Shown here: in pieces, positions 62,347 through 64,000 of the stretch
How positions within the stretch are numbered: position 1 is the first letter of the stretch
How the letters are laid out: each line of letters begins with the position of its first letter
NCBI RefSeq assembly: GCF_015476235.1
Contig: NZ_CP064338.1
Span: 1,054,001-1,118,000 of the forward strand
From: Caldimonas thermodepolymerans
GTDB taxonomy: Bacteria > Pseudomonadota > Gammaproteobacteria > Burkholderiales > Burkholderiaceae_C
DNA length: 64,000 bases
Reading direction: 5' to 3'
Notes under the pieces: model-generated
Told to the model about the DNA's origin: nothing
Seen by the model: only the letters and a program-made list of their open reading frames with translations
Databases searched by the model: none
Made by a program: the position numbers and the translations under genes

Positions 62347-63213
62347 CTAGCGGGAGGCTTGCAACGATTCCTGCCGCAGGCGCTGCAGGTCTTCGGGGCG
62401 GTAGGTGGCTGCGAGCTGGCGGTCGTTGCCGCCGCCCTGGACGTTGTGGCGGTTCAGCGCACTTTTCTGGGTGCCGCGGATCTCCACGAAATGCACCGCC
62501 TGTTCGCGGACCTGGCGCACGCGGTAGCCGTGGCGCAGCGCCTGCGCGTGCAGCCAGATGTCGTCGGCCGAGGGGCACAGGTCGACGAAGGCGTCGCCCG
62601 CCTCCTTGAGCACCTGCTGGAACGCCGGGGGATGGACCACGCCGGAGACGCCGGTGGCGAAGTGCAGGTGGCTGGGCTGGCTGCTGCTGCATTCGGGCCA
62701 GTCGTCGTACGGCGCGAAGCCGGTGTCGGTGAGGCGGATCCGCTTGGCGCGCAGGCAGTTGATCACGTCCGGATGCGCCGCGTAGGCCCGCATCAGCTCG
62801 GCCAGCCAGTACTTCGCGTAGATGACGTCGTCGTCGGCGGTGACCAGCGGACGGTCGAAGCCGCCGTGCCCCTGCACGTAAGGGTAGTACTTCTTGTGCG
62901 GCCCGTAGTTCCTGCAATAGCGGATCTCCAGCCCGCGCCTGGCGAGCCGCTGCAGGCTCACCGGCAGGCCGAGGTCCCGCTCGGCTTCGTCGATCCACAG
63001 GATCAGGCGCGAGGGCCGCAGGCGGCCGCGGCCGATCGATTCGATGGCCTTGTAGACGATGGGGATGCGCGGGCCGAAGGTGGTCAGCGAGACCACCGGC
63101 CCGGCGGGATCCAGCAGCGGGTCGTTGCACGTCAGGTTGCGGTGGAACATCCGCACCGAGCCGATGTGCGAAAGCAGCCTGTTTTTCTTGTGCAGGGCAA
63201 ACGGGTTTCTCAT
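62347..63213 (-). CDS. Glycosyltransferase with DDD metal motif
   Basis: This 288-aa protein has VVSLTTFGPRIPIVYKAIES (about residues 40-59) as the nucleotide-sugar strand. LVTADDDVIYAKYWLAELM contains the DxD-type metal site (about 124-127). GVSGVVHPPAF and CPSADDIWLHAQALRHGY form the acceptor/second half. It is a GT-A enzyme of a family often encoded in lipopolysaccharide and capsule loci. The start ATG 63213 follows the pyruvyltransferase-type gene by 42 bases. Sugar specificity cannot be inferred. Confidence 0.8.
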   Translation of the reverse strand: MRNPFALHKKNRLLSHIGSVRMFHRNLTCNDPLLDPAGPVVSLTTFGPRIPIVYKAIESIGRGRLRPSRLILWIDEAERDLGLPVSLQRLARRGLEIRYCRNYGPHKKYYPYVQGHGGFDRPLVTADDDVIYAKYWLAELMRAYAAHPDVINCLRAKRIRLTDTGFAPYDDWPECSSSQPSHLHFATGVSGVVHPPAFQQVLKEAGDAFVDLCPSADDIWLHAQALRHGYRVRQVREQAVHFVEIRGTQKSALNRHNVQGGGNDRQLAATYRPEDLQRLRQESLQASR

Positions 63214-63255
63214 CTTTTTCGAACGGATCGGTCCACCCGCTCCGTGTCCGGCGAC

Positions 63256-64000
63256 TCAGGCAAACACGTCGCGCCACAGCGCGGCGACGGCGTCCTGCTG
63301 TTGCCGGAGGTAGTCGTCGAGCCGCTCCGACTCTTCGGGGCTGTAGGCGGCGGCCTGGACGACGTCCTGGGCGCGCAGGCCGAGCCGCAGCACGTCGGGC
63401 AGCCCGGTGACCTTGCGCCTGGCGATGTCCAGGCCCGCATCGGCCAGCACGTAGTCGATCTTGCCGGTGTTGGACGCGCGGTAGAGGAAGGGCACGCGGT
63501 TGTGCAGGCAATACATCACGGCGTGGAAGCGTCCGGTGATCACGACACCGGCCCGGCGGACGGTGTCGTGGAACGTGGCACGGGACTGGTGCCGCACCAG
63601 GTCGAGCAGCAGGCCGGGGCGGGGCTGCAGGCGGACCACGCTGCGCGCGAAGGCGCGTGCAGCGGCGCGCAACGGCAGGTTCTTGCGCGAGCCGAAGCGG
63701 AACTCCTTGACGCAGGCGTAGCGCGCGTTGAAGTGTTGCCCGATCTCGACGAGTGCCGCGGTGGCGTCTTCCAGCACCGAGTCGGTGATCACGATGTCCG
63801 TGGCCGAGGCCGGGCGTTCGATGCGGGGGAACGACTGCAGGCTGAGGTCGCCGACCACCCGAGTCGACACCTGCGGGCACTGCCGCGCGAAGGTCCGTTG
63901 CGCCTGGGACTCGCGGAAGCACAGCAGGTCGCAGCGGGCGAGCAGGTTGGCCGTCACCTGCGAATTCGCGTCGTAGCAGCTGTTGAGCAGCACGACGCGC
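63256..64000 (-). CDS. Polysaccharide pyruvyl transferase family protein (5' end outside window)
   Basis: The visible 248 residues form the C-terminal part of a polysaccharide pyruvyltransferase-family protein. CDLLCFRESQAQR and RAGVVITGRFHAVMYCLHNR (the GRxH motif) are its two signatures, and NRVPFLYRASNTGKIDYVL follows as in the family. The frame is open to the right edge, so the apparent start at 63993 is not a true start. Such enzymes add pyruvate ketals to surface polysaccharide or belong to related ketal/sugar-transfer branches. It is first, within the window, of the minus-strand polysaccharide run ending at 61546. Confidence 0.8.
   Translation of the reverse strand, partial: RVVLLNSCYDANSQVTANLLARCDLLCFRESQAQRTFARQCPQVSTRVVGDLSLQSFPRIERPASATDIVITDSVLEDATAALVEIGQHFNARYACVKEFRFGSRKNLPLRAAARAFARSVVRLQPRPGLLLDLVRHQSRATFHDTVRRAGVVITGRFHAVMYCLHNRVPFLYRASNTGKIDYVLADAGLDIARRKVTGLPDVLRLGLRAQDVVQAAAYSPEESERLDDYLRQQQDAVAALWRDVFA

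Overview
The window is GC-rich throughout, densely coded and free of insertion sequences, prophage genes and CRISPR arrays. Gene content and order point to a betaproteobacterium of the order Burkholderiales, probably near Caldimonas/Schlegelella/Leptothrix. Supporting evidence is the aspS-nudB pair, the EEP-hydrolase/clsB pair, UbiJ-UbiB, a ligase-associated DNA repair set and prfB with its programmed frameshift. The family-level placement is inference from gene content only.

Layout. 1-5665 (minus): exopolysaccharide genes in transcription order: a polyprenyl-phosphate glycosylphosphotransferase, an EpsL-type outer-membrane barrel, galE, manC and a membrane protein cut by the left edge. 5951-8019: ubiJ-ubiB. 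8134-9549 (minus): a sodium:solute symporter. 9703-15447 (plus): FmdB-type zinc ribbon, DUF502, aspS, nudB, EEP hydrolase, clsB. 15463-25321: a ligase-associated DNA repair region (exonuclease, an unrecognised 165-aa protein, ATP-dependent ligase, and later the DEXH helicase, a YkvA-like protein and a secreted nuclease), interrupted by folE, a BLUF photoreceptor, an AsmA/DUF748 protein and a DUF429 protein. 25305-32888 (minus): TonB-dependent receptor, arginase, LOG-family protein, MoeB/ThiF-like enzyme, S41 protease and an iron-type ABC ATPase, the last divergent from its permease (33155-34762). 34865-40932: two tandem CHASE-PAS-GGDEF-EAL proteins, both with intact catalytic motifs and I-sites. 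40949-41443: a receiver-like protein with Glu at the phospho-acceptor position.

41509-48661 holds the most interesting system. It contains a zinc-ribbon metallopeptidase transcribed away from a circularly permuted ATP-grasp gene, an alpha-E gene, a natural ATP-grasp/alpha-E fusion and a transglutaminase-like protease. A 20-bp dyad lies between the divergent genes. The families suggest synthesis and cleavage of a peptide or isopeptide bond on an unknown substrate. The first ATP-grasp gene has a one-base frameshift in a G5 run inside a conserved motif.

48810-54543 carries a small unknown gene, two tandem tRNA-Ser(UGA) genes, apaH, a CNNM/CBS transporter, modC-modB without modA, a small exported protein and tRNA-Thr(CGU). 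54591-60448 (minus): fbp, pepN, prfB and an alpha/beta hydrolase. 60533-64000: a second polysaccharide region with a ParB/Srx-like protein, two glycosyltransferases and a pyruvyltransferase-family protein cut by the right edge.

Functional themes are surface polysaccharide, c-di-GMP signalling, folate and quinone supply, DNA end repair, and the ATP-grasp/transglutaminase system. A CRP-like palindrome lies between the left polysaccharide operon and ubiJ.
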